NCBI GenBank assembly: GCA_038232455.1
Contig: JBBSHU010000060.1
Coordinates: forward strand, 1 to 18,224
Source of the DNA: DATAQC01 sp038232455
Lineage (GTDB): Bacteria > Actinomycetota > Acidimicrobiia > Acidimicrobiales > AC-14
Direction: 5' to 3'
Length of the DNA stretch: 18,224 nucleotides
Numbering within the stretch: the first letter of the stretch is position 1; the number at the start of each line of letters is the position of its first letter. The translations under genes and the position numbers were made by a program. Of this stretch, positions 1 to 7,101 are shown piece after piece. A model generated the notes under the pieces. It was not told the DNA's origin. It ran no database searches and was given only the letters and a program-made list of their open reading frames with translations.

Positions 1-75
1 CAGCGGGAGCCCAATCTCTTCGCCCACTGGACCTTCGCCTCACCCACCTCCAGCCGGCCTGTTGGAGCCGTATGA
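1..75 (+). CDS. C-terminal end of group II intron reverse transcriptase/maturase (partial)
   Basis: Twenty-four codons remain before the TGA at 73-75. They read QREPNLFAHWTFASPT and end in RPVGAV. A basic REP-x-LF-x-HW stretch close to the stop is the usual ending of bacterial group II intron-encoded proteins (reverse transcriptase, maturase, HNH endonuclease). Only the extreme C-terminus is in the window, so the RT and HNH domains cannot be judged. The stop codon overlaps the start of domain V, as is common in compact bacterial introns. The family call rests on this short tail plus the RNA structure immediately after it. Confidence 0.75.
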   Translation, partial: QREPNLFAHWTFASPTSSRPVGAV

Positions 76-137
76 CGGGAGACTGTCACGTACGGTTCTC
101 CGAGAGCCGGGGGGTGCGATTCCCCCCGGCCACTCAC
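65..137 (+). ncRNA. Group II intron domains V and VI
   Basis: Domain V is at 65-98. The outer helix GAGCCGT pairs with ACGGTTC and carries the AGC triad. A two-base bulge (GT) follows, then an inner helix ATGACGG/CTGTCAC with one A-C mismatch, closed by a GAGA (GNRA) tetraloop. The total is 34 nt, the canonical length. Domain VI follows: GCCGGGGGG (106-114) pairs perfectly with CCCCCCGGC (122-130), and GAG (102-104) can pair with CTC (133-135). The latter leaves A132 unpaired on the 3' side as the likely branch-point adenosine. Confidence 0.85.
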
Positions 138-188
138 CAGACCCAGTTCATTGCGGATGTCGCGGAGGCAGCGGGGCCCAACGTCTGA
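138..188 (+). other. Possible 3' exon of a gene split by the group II intron
   Basis: Directly after the intron an open frame reads QTQFIADVAEAAGPNV and stops at TGA 186-188. If the intron ends at 137, this would be the last 16 codons of the interrupted host gene. The peptide looks like a plausible protein terminus, but I do not recognise the family, and the upstream exon is outside the window. The next gene (stop at 212) is convergent. Confidence 0.35.
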
Positions 189-211
189 TTAGTACCGGTG
201 CCCGCCGCCAG

Positions 212-1579
212 TTACTCAGCGGCTTCGGCCAGGGCCTCCGCGAGGGTGGGGTGGGACAACAGGCTGTCGAAGATGTCGCCCACCTTGAGGTTGGCGTTGA
301 CGGCCAGGGCGATGACCGAGATCAGCTCTGCCGCGTGGCGACCCACGATCGAGCCCCCGAGCACCACGCCGGTGGCGGGGTCGGACAGAATCTTCACGAA
401 GCCGCGTGTCTCGTCGTTGATGAGGGCTTTGGCGTTGGCCGAGAACGGCACCTTGGTGACGCGTATCTTGCGCCCGGTGGCGAAGCCCTCGGCCTCGGCG
501 ATGCCCACCTCGGCGATCTCCGGTTCGGTGAAAATGGCTTGGGCCGCCTTGTCGTAGTCGAGGTGACGATGCTGGCGGGTGTGCAGGCCCATCACGTGTT
601 CGGCCAACTTGCGGCCCTGCATGGCCGCCACCGACGACAACGGCAACTTCCCCGACAGGTCGCCGGCAGCGTAGATGTGGCTCAGGTTGGTCTGGCAGTG
701 GTGGTTGATTGGGACGAACCCGGCACCGTCGGCGTCCACCCCGGCCGCCTCCAACCCGAGGTCTTCAGAGTTGGGCTCCGCTCCGATGGCCAGCAGGGCG
801 TGGGTGCCGGCAACCGACCGTCCGTCGTGGCAGCGCACCACCACCTCGCCTTCGGGGCGATCGATGGCCACGGCGCGCGCCCCCTTCAACAGCACGATGT
901 CGCGGCGGGCGAAGTCTTCCTCCAGGGCGGCCGCCACTTCGGCGTCCTTGCCCGGCAGAACCTGCTGGCGGCTGACGATCAGGGTCACCGCGCAACCGAA
1001 GGACCGGAACATGTGCACGAACTCCACGCCCGTAACGCCCGATCCGACCACCACCAGGTGTCCGGGCAGTGTCGGGGGCGGATAGGCGTGACGGGTGGTG
1101 AGCACCCGGTCGCCGTCGGGCGTGCACCACTCGGGTACGCGGGGCCGGGTGCCGGTACACAGCAGGATTGCGTCGGCGTGCAACTCCTCGGTGCCCAGGC
1201 CCGTGTCTGCCACCACCTCGTGGGGGCCGGCGAGACGACCATGACCCCGCACCAGACGGACGCCCTGACTGGTCAGCAGGTCGACGACCGACCGGTTCAG
1301 GTGGTCCTCGATGGCGGTGATGCGGTGCTTGAGGGCACTGAAGTCGATAGCCGCCTCACCTCGGGCCAGGCCCATTCCGGCCGACCGTCGGGCGAAGGAG
1401 ATGGCGCCGCCGGTGGCGATCATGGCCTTCGACGGGATGCAGTCCCACAGGTGGGCCGCGCCGCCGACGATGTCGCGCTCGATGAGCGTCACCTCGGCAC
1501 CCAGGCGGGCGGCCGTGGTGGCCGCCTGGTTCCCCGCCGGGCCCCCACCAATGATCACGAACCGGACCGGCGACCCCAT
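212..1579 (-). CDS. lpdA: LpdA-like NAD(P)H:quinone reductase (flavoprotein disulfide reductase family)
   Basis: A 455-aa FAD- and NAD(P)-dependent oxidoreductase of the pyridine nucleotide-disulfide family. Visible parts are the FAD-binding GGGPAG at residues 11-16, the NAD(P)-binding GSGVTGVE at 179-186, the second FAD motif IYAAGDLSG at 302-310, and the dimerisation domain ending in SHPTLAEAL (His443, Glu448). The active-site segment reads GGAAHLWDCIPSK. The first redox cysteine of the family (GGTCLNVGC) is Ala42, and only Cys47 is left. A dithiol-based lipoamide or glutathione reductase role is therefore unlikely. A GGAA-DC-PSK version of this segment is, as I recall, a feature of mycobacterial LpdA (Rv3303c), a quinone reductase. 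A soluble transhydrogenase is the main alternative. Start is the ATG at 1579. It is the last gene of the minus-strand series. Confidence 0.8.
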   Translation of the reverse strand: MGSPVRFVIIGGGPAGNQAATTAARLGAEVTLIERDIVGGAAHLWDCIPSKAMIATGGAISFARRSAGMGLARGEAAIDFSALKHRITAIEDHLNRSVVDLLTSQGVRLVRGHGRLAGPHEVVADTGLGTEELHADAILLCTGTRPRVPEWCTPDGDRVLTTRHAYPPPTLPGHLVVVGSGVTGVEFVHMFRSFGCAVTLIVSRQQVLPGKDAEVAAALEEDFARRDIVLLKGARAVAIDRPEGEVVVRCHDGRSVAGTHALLAIGAEPNSEDLGLEAAGVDADGAGFVPINHHCQTNLSHIYAAGDLSGKLPLSSVAAMQGRKLAEHVMGLHTRQHRHLDYDKAAQAIFTEPEIAEVGIAEAEGFATGRKIRVTKVPFSANAKALINDETRGFVKILSDPATGVVLGGSIVGRHAAELISVIALAVNANLKVGDIFDSLLSHPTLAEALAEAAE

Positions 1580-1724
1580 CGATCGAGGCTACCGCCAGCG
1601 TTGCCGGCTGCGGCGCAGGATCCTGGGAGTCATTCCTCACCAGCCTTCTGGCGGAGACGCTGCCGGCATCACCGCGCTTGTCGACCGTGTGCGACGCCCT
1701 CCGCGAGTCCCCGAGCTAGAAGCT

Positions 1725-2618
1725 TCAGCCGGCGGCGCGCAGGTAATGGGCCCAGTAGCCCCGCCACCGCCCGTATCGTGCGGCCAATTCGAGGTACTCG
1801 ACCTCGGTCAGGGTGCGCCCGTACACGCCCGAAGCGGCGAGGTTGCTCTCCCGGTCGGCACTGATCTCCTCCGACCGCCCCAGACCGCGCACCATGAGGA
1901 AGGTCGCCGACCACGGCCCGATACCCGGAATGGCGAGAAGACGCTCCCGGACCAGGTTGACGTCGCCGTTGCGGAGGAATGTCTCGTCGATCTGCTCCCA
2001 CTGGCGGAAGGCACCGTGGAGGTAACCGGCCTTGCGGCGATTGCCGATCAGGTCGACGAGATCGTCGGGGGTGAGGGTGAGCAGTTGTCCGAGATCGGGA
2101 AACGCCCACAGCTCGGTGCCGTCCACGACAATGCTGTTTCCGGCGGCGGTGACGATGGCCTGCTTCATCTTGCGGGCGCCTGCCATCGGTACCCGCTGAG
2201 CCAGGATCGCCCGGCACATGAGCTCGAGAGGCGAAGGGAACTTCACCTGGTGGTAGCCGTACAACCCGTCGACCACGCGCTGGAACGGCGGGTCGGCGGC
2301 GGCGAGGGCGTAGAGCTCGGCGATGGCGTCGTCGAGCCCGAGAAAGAACGACAGCCGGTCCGTGGCCGCGGCAACGGCCTCGTCGCTCAGCGACGGCGCC
2401 GCTTCCAACTCGTAGCGCAACCCGTCGCCCTCGGCGGTGATCCGCGCCCCGACAGGCGCGCCGCCCGCTCGCAGCGCGCACCTCAGCACACCGTCGTCGA
2501 TGCTCTGCTCGCCGGCCGTCGCCGGGAAGCTCCCGATGAAGCGCAGCGACGCCCCGAAGTCGAAGGGCTGCCGGGCCGGCGCGTGGACCGTGGTCGTGGT
2601 CCGCTCCGGCGTTGGCGT
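1725..2618 (-). CDS. AlkA-like DNA-3-methyladenine glycosylase (HhH-GPD), unusual start
   Basis: Base-excision repair glycosylase of the HhH-GPD superfamily, expected to remove alkylated purines. The helix-hairpin-helix LLAIPGIGPWSATFLMVRGLG is followed by SADRES, whose Asp fits the catalytic aspartate (AlkA Asp238). The first standard start is GTG at 2489, giving 254 aa. The frame stays open upstream and encodes ARQPFDFGASLRFIGSF, which resembles the usual N-terminus of actinobacterial AlkA-type enzymes (PFDFxxSLRFL). No ATG, GTG or TTG occurs between that GTG and the TAG at 2628-2630. An AGGAG Shine-Dalgarno at 2629-2625 sits six bases before ACG at 2618-2616, so I placed the start there (297 aa). 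That position lies 14 nt after the YceI stop, which suggests an operon. The start is inferred; the family is fairly sure. Confidence 0.72.
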   Translation of the reverse strand, partial: TPTPERTTTTVHAPARQPFDFGASLRFIGSFPATAGEQSIDDGVLRCALRAGGAPVGARITAEGDGLRYELEAAPSLSDEAVAAATDRLSFFLGLDDAIAELYALAAADPPFQRVVDGLYGYHQVKFPSPLELMCRAILAQRVPMAGARKMKQAIVTAAGNSIVVDGTELWAFPDLGQLLTLTPDDLVDLIGNRRKAGYLHGAFRQWEQIDETFLRNGDVNLVRERLLAIPGIGPWSATFLMVRGLGRSEEISADRESNLAASGVYGRTLTEVEYLELAARYGRWRGYWAHYLRAAG

Positions 2619-2632
2619 GGGTGGCTCCTACC

Positions 2633-3190
2633 TCAGGCCGAGGGAAGGGTCAGTACGAACTGCAGGTCGACCTCGTCCTTCACCTTGAGGGCCCCCATCT
2701 TCGAGTACGGCTTCACTCCGAAGTCGCTGTGCTGGAGCTTGGTCGTGCCGGTGACCTTGGTCCCGCCGGCACCGTCGTCGACAGTGACATCGAGGGTGAC
2801 GGGCTTGGTGTTCCCCGTGATGGTGAGGTTGCCCTGCACCGACAGCTTGGGCGCGTTGCCCGTGACCGCCGTCGACTGGAACGTGATCTGCGGGTGCTTG
2901 CTCGTCTGCAAGGTCTTTGACTGGTTCTGGGCGATGTCGCCCTTGTCCTTGTCGCTGAGGGGCTTGAGGCCTCCGCTGGCTTGTGCCACCTCGAGGGAGT
3001 CGGCGTCGACGGTGACCTGCACGCTCGATGCTGCCGGGTTGTCGGCGTCGAGGTTGACGGTGCCGTTCCACCGCGTCGCTTGGAGCACGAGGTCGTGGCC
3101 CATCTTCGCCCCCATACCTCCGACGTAGGTGCTGACTGTTAGCTGCCCGTTCTCAGGGCCGATGGAATGACTGCCGCTCTTAACCGTCAT
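2633..3190 (-). CDS. YceI-family protein
   Basis: A 185-aa YceI-like domain protein, a lipocalin-like beta barrel that in known members binds isoprenoid or other amphiphilic ligands. Family features: the opening MTVKSGSHSIGPENGQLTV, then GAKMGHDLVLQATRWNGTV, the central SKHPQITFQSTAV, and the closing KLQHSDFGVKPYSKMGALKVKDEVDL. No signal peptide is evident, so a cytoplasmic location is likely. I chose ATG at 3190. An in-frame TTG at 3235 would add 15 residues with no family similarity and would lie inside a palindrome. An AAAGGTGG stretch precedes the ATG at a rather long 13-nt spacing. The glycosylase gene follows directly downstream. Confidence 0.85.
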   Translation of the reverse strand: MTVKSGSHSIGPENGQLTVSTYVGGMGAKMGHDLVLQATRWNGTVNLDADNPAASSVQVTVDADSLEVAQASGGLKPLSDKDKGDIAQNQSKTLQTSKHPQITFQSTAVTGNAPKLSVQGNLTITGNTKPVTLDVTVDDGAGGTKVTGTTKLQHSDFGVKPYSKMGALKVKDEVDLQFVLTLPSA

Positions 3191-3227
3191 GGCGCGCTTC
3201 GAACCACCTTTCAGTTTTGTGAAGGTC

Positions 3228-3244
3228 AGGCACAACGCGTGCCT
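3228..3244. promoter_or_regulatory. 17-bp palindrome upstream of the YceI gene (candidate operator)
   Basis: AGGCAC-AACGC-GTGCCT is a perfect 6-bp inverted repeat with a 5-bp centre, 38 bp upstream of the YceI ATG in the only sizeable gap of this gene series. Its size and position suit a repressor-type operator. No regulator is identified, and chance occurrence cannot be excluded. Confidence 0.3.
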
Positions 3245-3272
3245 CGCCAGCTCAAATCCTAGGCTGACACCC

Positions 3273-3321
3273 TTCTGGCGTGCGAAACGTGCTGGAAACG
3301 AACGCGGTTCGCACGCCAGAA
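3273..3321 (-). terminator. Strong hairpin after the mutase gene
   Basis: TTCTGGCGTGCGAA (3273-3286) and TTCGCACGCCAGAA (3308-3321) are perfect 14-bp inverted repeats. After one mismatch two more pairs form, and the loop is about 15 nt. The hairpin starts 7 nt beyond the mutase stop codon, where a factor-independent terminator would lie. No T-tract follows in the minus direction, which is common for GC-rich actinobacterial hairpin terminators. Confidence 0.6.
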
Positions 3322-3328
3322 CGCAAGG

Positions 3329-4894
3329 TCACCCACCCGGCTCCCAGGTGCCGAATACGTGGCGGAGGGCGTCGCTCACTTCGCCGACCGTGGCCCCCCG
3401 GCGTAGGGCGGCGCCCAGGGGACCCATCAGGTTCCCGTCGCCCCGGGCCACGGCCTCCACTTCGGCCAGGGCCGCGTCGACCGCGGCCTGATCACGCCGA
3501 CGCCTCCAGGCGGCGAGTTGCTCACCCCGTTCGGCGGCCGGGCCGGGGTCGGGCCGGTTGCCGGGACGGGCAGGCGGGTCGTCGTCGTCGGTGAAGCGGT
3601 TGACACCGACGACGATCCTCTCCCCGGCCTCCACTGCACGGGCGTGGGCGTAGGCCGCAGCCTCGATGGCTGCCTGCTCGTGGCCCGCCTCGATGGCCGC
3701 CACCGCCCCGCCGAGGTCGTCGATGACGGCCAACTGCCGCCAGGCCTCGGCCTCGGTCTCGTCGGTGAGTGCCTCGACGAACCACGAACCGCCCAGTGGG
3801 TCTGCGGTCGCGGCCACACCCGATTCGTGAGCGAGCACCTGCTGGGTACGAAGGGCGATGCGTGCCGAGTGCTCGGTGGGTAGGCCCAGGGCTTCGTCGT
3901 AGGCGTTGGTATGCAGGCTCTGGGTGCCGCCGAGCACGGCGCCCAGCCCTTGGAGGGCCACGCGCACCATGTTCAGCTCGGGTTGTTGGGCGGTGAGCGT
4001 GGAGCCGTCGGTCTGGGTGTGGAAGCGCAACTGGGAAGCCCGGGGGTCGGTCGCGCCGAAGCGGTCGACCATGATGTGGTGCCACATGCGGCGGGCCGCC
4101 CGGAACTTGGCCACCTCGGCGAACAGCTCGTTGTGGGCTCCGAAGAAGAAGGACATGCGCGTTCCGACCTCGTCGACACCGACGCCGGCGTCGGCGGCCG
4201 CCTGCACGTAGGCAATGGCGTGGGCCAGGGTGAACGCCAGCTCCTGGGTGGCCGTGGCCCCGGCCTCCCGCAGGTGGTACCCCGACACCGAGATGGGGTT
4301 CCACCGGGGGAGATGGCGCCGGCAGTGGTCGATCACGTCTGTCACCAGCCGGAGCGCCGGGCCCGGCGGATAGATGAACGTTCCCCGGGCGACGTACTCC
4401 TTCAGGGGGTCGTTCTGGACGGTGCCTCCGAGGCGCTCGGGGGCCACGCCGCGTTCGGTGGCCACCTCCTGGTAGAGGGCCAGGAGCACCGGGGCGGTGG
4501 CGTTGATGGTCATCGACATGGTGATGCGCTCGAGGGGAAGGCCGGCGAGCAGATGGCGCATGTCGTCGATCGTGTCGATGGCGACGCCGGCGCGGCCCAC
4601 TTCGCCTTCGGCCCGTAGATGGTCGGAGTCGTAGCCCATCTGCGTGGGCAGGTCGAACGCGCAGGACAGCCCGGTCTGGCCGGCGTCGAGCAGGAGGCGG
4701 AAGCGGGCGTTGGTGGCCTCGGGCGTGGCGAACCCGGCGTACTGGCGCATCGTCCACAGTCGCTCGGCGTACATCCGCGGGTGGATGCCCCGCGTGTAGG
4801 GGGGATCACCCGGCCTGCCGATCCGCGGATCAGGTCGGTCGGGACCGGCCATCCCGATCACAGGGCCGCTCGGGCCCTGCGTGTTCCCGCTCAC
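3329..4894 (-). CDS. Methylmalonyl-CoA mutase-type large subunit, catalytic domain only
   Basis: Acyl-CoA mutase catalytic (TIM-barrel) subunit of 521 aa. Family landmarks are PYTRGIHPRMYAERLWTMRQYAGF (residues 32-55, interrupted here only by variable positions), GLSCAFDLPTQMGYDSD, TVQNDPLKEY, IYPPGPALR, SGYHLREAGA with the conserved His207, and TQSLHTNAYDEALGLPT. Tyr52 in RQYAGF and Arg182 in PPGPALR match the methylmalonyl-CoA specificity residues Tyr89 and Arg207. Isobutyryl-CoA mutases have Phe at the first position. The C-terminal B12-binding domain (DxHxxG) is absent, as in two-subunit mutases such as IcmA or HcmA, so a separate small subunit must be encoded elsewhere. The start is uncertain: GTG at 4894 or ATG at 4852, since the first 30 residues are low-complexity. 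Substrate identity is an inference. Confidence 0.85.
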   Translation of the reverse strand: MSGNTQGPSGPVIGMAGPDRPDPRIGRPGDPPYTRGIHPRMYAERLWTMRQYAGFATPEATNARFRLLLDAGQTGLSCAFDLPTQMGYDSDHLRAEGEVGRAGVAIDTIDDMRHLLAGLPLERITMSMTINATAPVLLALYQEVATERGVAPERLGGTVQNDPLKEYVARGTFIYPPGPALRLVTDVIDHCRRHLPRWNPISVSGYHLREAGATATQELAFTLAHAIAYVQAAADAGVGVDEVGTRMSFFFGAHNELFAEVAKFRAARRMWHHIMVDRFGATDPRASQLRFHTQTDGSTLTAQQPELNMVRVALQGLGAVLGGTQSLHTNAYDEALGLPTEHSARIALRTQQVLAHESGVAATADPLGGSWFVEALTDETEAEAWRQLAVIDDLGGAVAAIEAGHEQAAIEAAAYAHARAVEAGERIVVGVNRFTDDDDPPARPGNRPDPGPAAERGEQLAAWRRRRDQAAVDAALAEVEAVARGDGNLMGPLGAALRRGATVGEVSDALRHVFGTWEPGG

Positions 4895-4911
4895 AGGGCC
4901 GCTCGGGCCCT
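4858..4911. repeat. 33-bp-period direct repeat at the mutase N-terminus
   Basis: A 21-bp unit (core CAGGGCCGCTCGGGCCCT) occurs identically at 4858-4878 and 4891-4911. The 33-bp period equals 11 codons and gives an in-frame GPSGPV repeat in the poorly conserved leader of the mutase. It overlaps both candidate starts. It looks like a small tandem duplication. Confidence 0.8.
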
Positions 4912-4944
4912 CGGGGCTGCCGTCACGGAGGGGCCGAGGTGGAC

Positions 4945-5790
4945 CTAGGACCCGAGGGGGAGTTGGTTGCCGTTGAAGGGTTGGGTACCCACGGCCAGTT
5001 GGGCGGTCATGGATGTCTTCGAGTGCAGGTAGTCGAGCTCGAAGCGGAGGTCGCCCACGTCGTTGGTGCCGGGCATGGGCAGGATCTCGAGCGTGCTCAG
5101 CTGGCCCAGAGCCCGGCCCTGAGCGTCGAGGAAGCCACTGCCGGAGTCGCCGGGAATACCCGGGGTGAGCGTCAGGACGTGGTGCGACCGGCCCCCGGCG
5201 TCGTCGCCCAGGCTGACGCCGAGCTTGGGCTGCAGCAGGGCCAGGCCCAGGCGGAGCTTGGAGTTGCCCGAGCTGTAGACCAGCGACGTGACCGGGCTCG
5301 AGCTCGGCGCCAGGCCGACGGGGCCGCCCCAGTGGGGCATCGACGGGTTGACCTTGCCCGCGTCGGCGGGATCGAGGCGCACCAGGGCCAGATCGTTGAA
5401 GTCGCAGATGTCAGGGTCGGACTCGCCCGTGTTGTGCATGGTGATCCACGAGCTGTAGGCCAGCACACCCGGGCGCGACGCTCCCCCCACGGTGACGGGT
5501 GTGCCCAGGGGTAGTGAGTCCGAGCGGCATCCGTTGGTGGCCGTGGCGCCGCCGGTTCCCGAGCAATGGGCGGCCTGGCCGATGTAGACGGCGCCGGCGT
5601 CGGTGAACACGAAGTTGGCCGTGCACTGGCCACCCTCGGTGAAGGTCTGCACCCCGGGGTGGATGGCCGCGGTGGCCGCCGGTGCCCAGGTCGGCGCCGC
5701 CGGCGCCGGGCCCGCCCCAACGAGAAGAATGCTGACCGTCATGGTCGTGGCCATAGCGGCGGCCGGCATGGTCGTTCGGAAGGTGCGCAT
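4945..5790 (-). CDS. Secreted trypsin-like serine protease (S1 family)
   Basis: A 281-aa exported protein with a chymotrypsin fold. The signal peptide spans about residues 1-32: basic MRTFRT, hydrophobic TMTVSILLVGAGPA, and Ala-rich cleavage near APA-AP. The catalytic triad is visible as His75 in GQAAHC, Asp133 in FNDLALVRL and Ser216 in PGDSGSG. Cys56/Cys76 and Cys88/Cys129 could form disulfides. The mature domain of about 245 aa is typical in size. It lies outside the membrane or in the medium, and its substrate is unknown. Its start is 38 bp from the stop of the MoeB-like gene, so co-transcription is possible, although the functions are not obviously linked. The ATG at 5790 follows a GGGAG element at a rather long spacing. 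Confidence 0.85.
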   Translation of the reverse strand: MRTFRTTMPAAAMATTMTVSILLVGAGPAPAAPTWAPAATAAIHPGVQTFTEGGQCTANFVFTDAGAVYIGQAAHCSGTGGATATNGCRSDSLPLGTPVTVGGASRPGVLAYSSWITMHNTGESDPDICDFNDLALVRLDPADAGKVNPSMPHWGGPVGLAPSSSPVTSLVYSSGNSKLRLGLALLQPKLGVSLGDDAGGRSHHVLTLTPGIPGDSGSGFLDAQGRALGQLSTLEILPMPGTNDVGDLRFELDYLHSKTSMTAQLAVGTQPFNGNQLPLGS

Positions 5791-5828
5791 GGTCCGACGC
5801 TAGCTCCCGCCGGTTTGGGCCGAAACCC

Positions 5829-7004
5829 TCAGGTGGCCGGGCGGGGGTGGGGCATGCACAGCTCGTCGTATTCGGCGATGACGATCTCACCGGCGTCGGG
5901 ACCGCACGCCGGGCACTGCGGATCGCGGGGGACCTTGAAGGTGCGGAACGACTCTTCGAGGGCGTCATAGGCCAGGAGGCGACCTACGAGAGGGTCACCC
6001 AGTCCGAGGATGATCTTGATGGCCTCCATGGCCTGGATGGAACCGACGATGCCGGGCAGCACGCCGAGCACCCCGGCCTCGGCGCACGACGGGGCCAACT
6101 CGGCCGGAGGGGGCTCAGGAATCAGGCAGCGGTAGCACGGCCCCACGTAGGGGTGAAACACCGTGGCCTGGCCCTCGAAGCGGAAGATCGAGCCATGGAT
6201 GACGGGGATGCGCTTGACGAGCGAGGCGTCGTTCACCAGGTAGCGGGTGGGGAAGTTGTCGGTGCCGTCGACGATGACGTCGTAGCCGTCGATGATGTCG
6301 AGGACGTTGTCGGCGCCCAGGCGCACGTCGTAGGTGACCACGTTCACGTCGGGGTTGAGGGCGGTGAGGGTCTTCTTGGCCGAGTCGACCTTGCGGTCGC
6401 CGATGCGGTCGAGGTTGTGCAGGATCTGTCGCTGGAGATTGGACTCGTCGACCACGTCCATGTCGATGATGCCGATGGTGCCCACACCGGCGGCGGCCAG
6501 GTAGAGGGCGGCCGGGGAGCCCAGGCCTCCGGCCCCGAGCAGGAGGACCTTGGCGTCGAGAAGCTTCTGCTGGCCCTCGTCGCCCACCTCGGGCAGGAGA
6601 AGGTGGCGCTGGTAGCGGTTGCGCTGCTCGGGCGACAGGGTGCGAGGCGTGGCCCAGCTGCGACCCTCGTTCTTCCACTTGTTGAACCCGCCGACCACCG
6701 AGACAACATCGGTGTAGCCCAGCTCGCCGAGGGTGCGGGCGGCGAAGGCGGAACGGGTGCCGCCGGCGCAGTAGACGACGACGGGCGCGTCGTGGTTGGC
6801 GATGCGGTTCTCGACCTGGCTCTCGAGGAAGCCCCGAGGGATGTGCACGGCGTCGGGCAGCGCACCCTGCTCGTACTCGTCGGCTTCCCGGACATCGAGC
6901 ACGACCGTGGCCGGGCGCTCGGCTACGAGGCGCTCGGCCTCGGCCGTGTCGACCTCGTGAATCTTGGTCTTGGCCTCGGCCAGCAGGTCTCGGAAGGTGG
7001 CCAT
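5829..7004 (-). CDS. moeZ: Rhodanese-ThiF/MoeB fusion (MoeZ-type adenylyltransferase/sulfurtransferase)
   Basis: A 391-aa enzyme that would adenylate and sulfurylate the C-terminal glycine of a ubiquitin-like sulfur carrier (MoaD, ThiS or CysO type) for molybdopterin, thiamine or cysteine synthesis. The N-terminal rhodanese domain spans about residues 15-115, with the persulfide-forming Cys79 in VVYCAGGTRSAF. The E1-like ThiF domain begins at RYQRHLLLPEVG (about 130), with ATP-binding GAGGLGSP at 157-164 and DESNLQRQ near 186-193. Zinc cysteines are CYRC (290/293) and CPAC (364/367), and the conserved Cys307 lies in SCAEAGVLG. Domain order is reversed relative to mycobacterial MoeZ, where rhodanese is C-terminal. 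The ATG at 7004 follows GAGGA with 9-nt spacing, which fixes the start. It is transcribed divergently from the interrupted gene at 7197. Confidence 0.9.
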   Translation of the reverse strand: MATFRDLLAEAKTKIHEVDTAEAERLVAERPATVVLDVREADEYEQGALPDAVHIPRGFLESQVENRIANHDAPVVVYCAGGTRSAFAARTLGELGYTDVVSVVGGFNKWKNEGRSWATPRTLSPEQRNRYQRHLLLPEVGDEGQQKLLDAKVLLLGAGGLGSPAALYLAAAGVGTIGIIDMDVVDESNLQRQILHNLDRIGDRKVDSAKKTLTALNPDVNVVTYDVRLGADNVLDIIDGYDVIVDGTDNFPTRYLVNDASLVKRIPVIHGSIFRFEGQATVFHPYVGPCYRCLIPEPPPAELAPSCAEAGVLGVLPGIVGSIQAMEAIKIILGLGDPLVGRLLAYDALEESFRTFKVPRDPQCPACGPDAGEIVIAEYDELCMPHPRPAT

Positions 7005-7101
7005 GCGATCACGTCCTCAAAAGGGGGCTTTCGACGTAAAACCCTACTCCCCGGGTCGACATTCCGCTCACCAGCGCCCGAGGTTGGCGTTGACGATTGT
7101 G

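Larger units (their letters stand above)
1..137 (+). mobile_element. 3' end of a group II intron (partial, runs off the left edge)
   Basis: The segment holds the C-terminus of an intron-encoded maturase, then a 34-nt domain V and a domain VI hairpin, in the order expected at the 3' end of a bacterial group II intron with its ORF in domain IV. The 3' boundary is placed near 137, just after the ACTCAC tail. It could be a base or two off, because the 5' exon and the exon-binding sites lie outside the window. Such introns move by retrohoming, using the maturase/reverse transcriptase. Confidence 0.85.

Noticed and set aside
62..1864. Long plus-strand open frame (600 codons) over the LpdA-like gene
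   Set aside because: It is antisense to a clear flavoprotein gene, its product has no recognisable domain, and GC-rich third positions commonly open such shadow frames.
1311..3128. Plus-strand 605-codon open frame
   Set aside because: It runs antisense to the glycosylase and YceI genes and has a low-complexity Arg/Ala/Pro-rich product.
3273..3321. Terminal repeat of a small mobile element (MITE-like)
   Set aside because: Arms are only about 15 nt apart with no duplication around them, and the position right after a stop codon favours a terminator.
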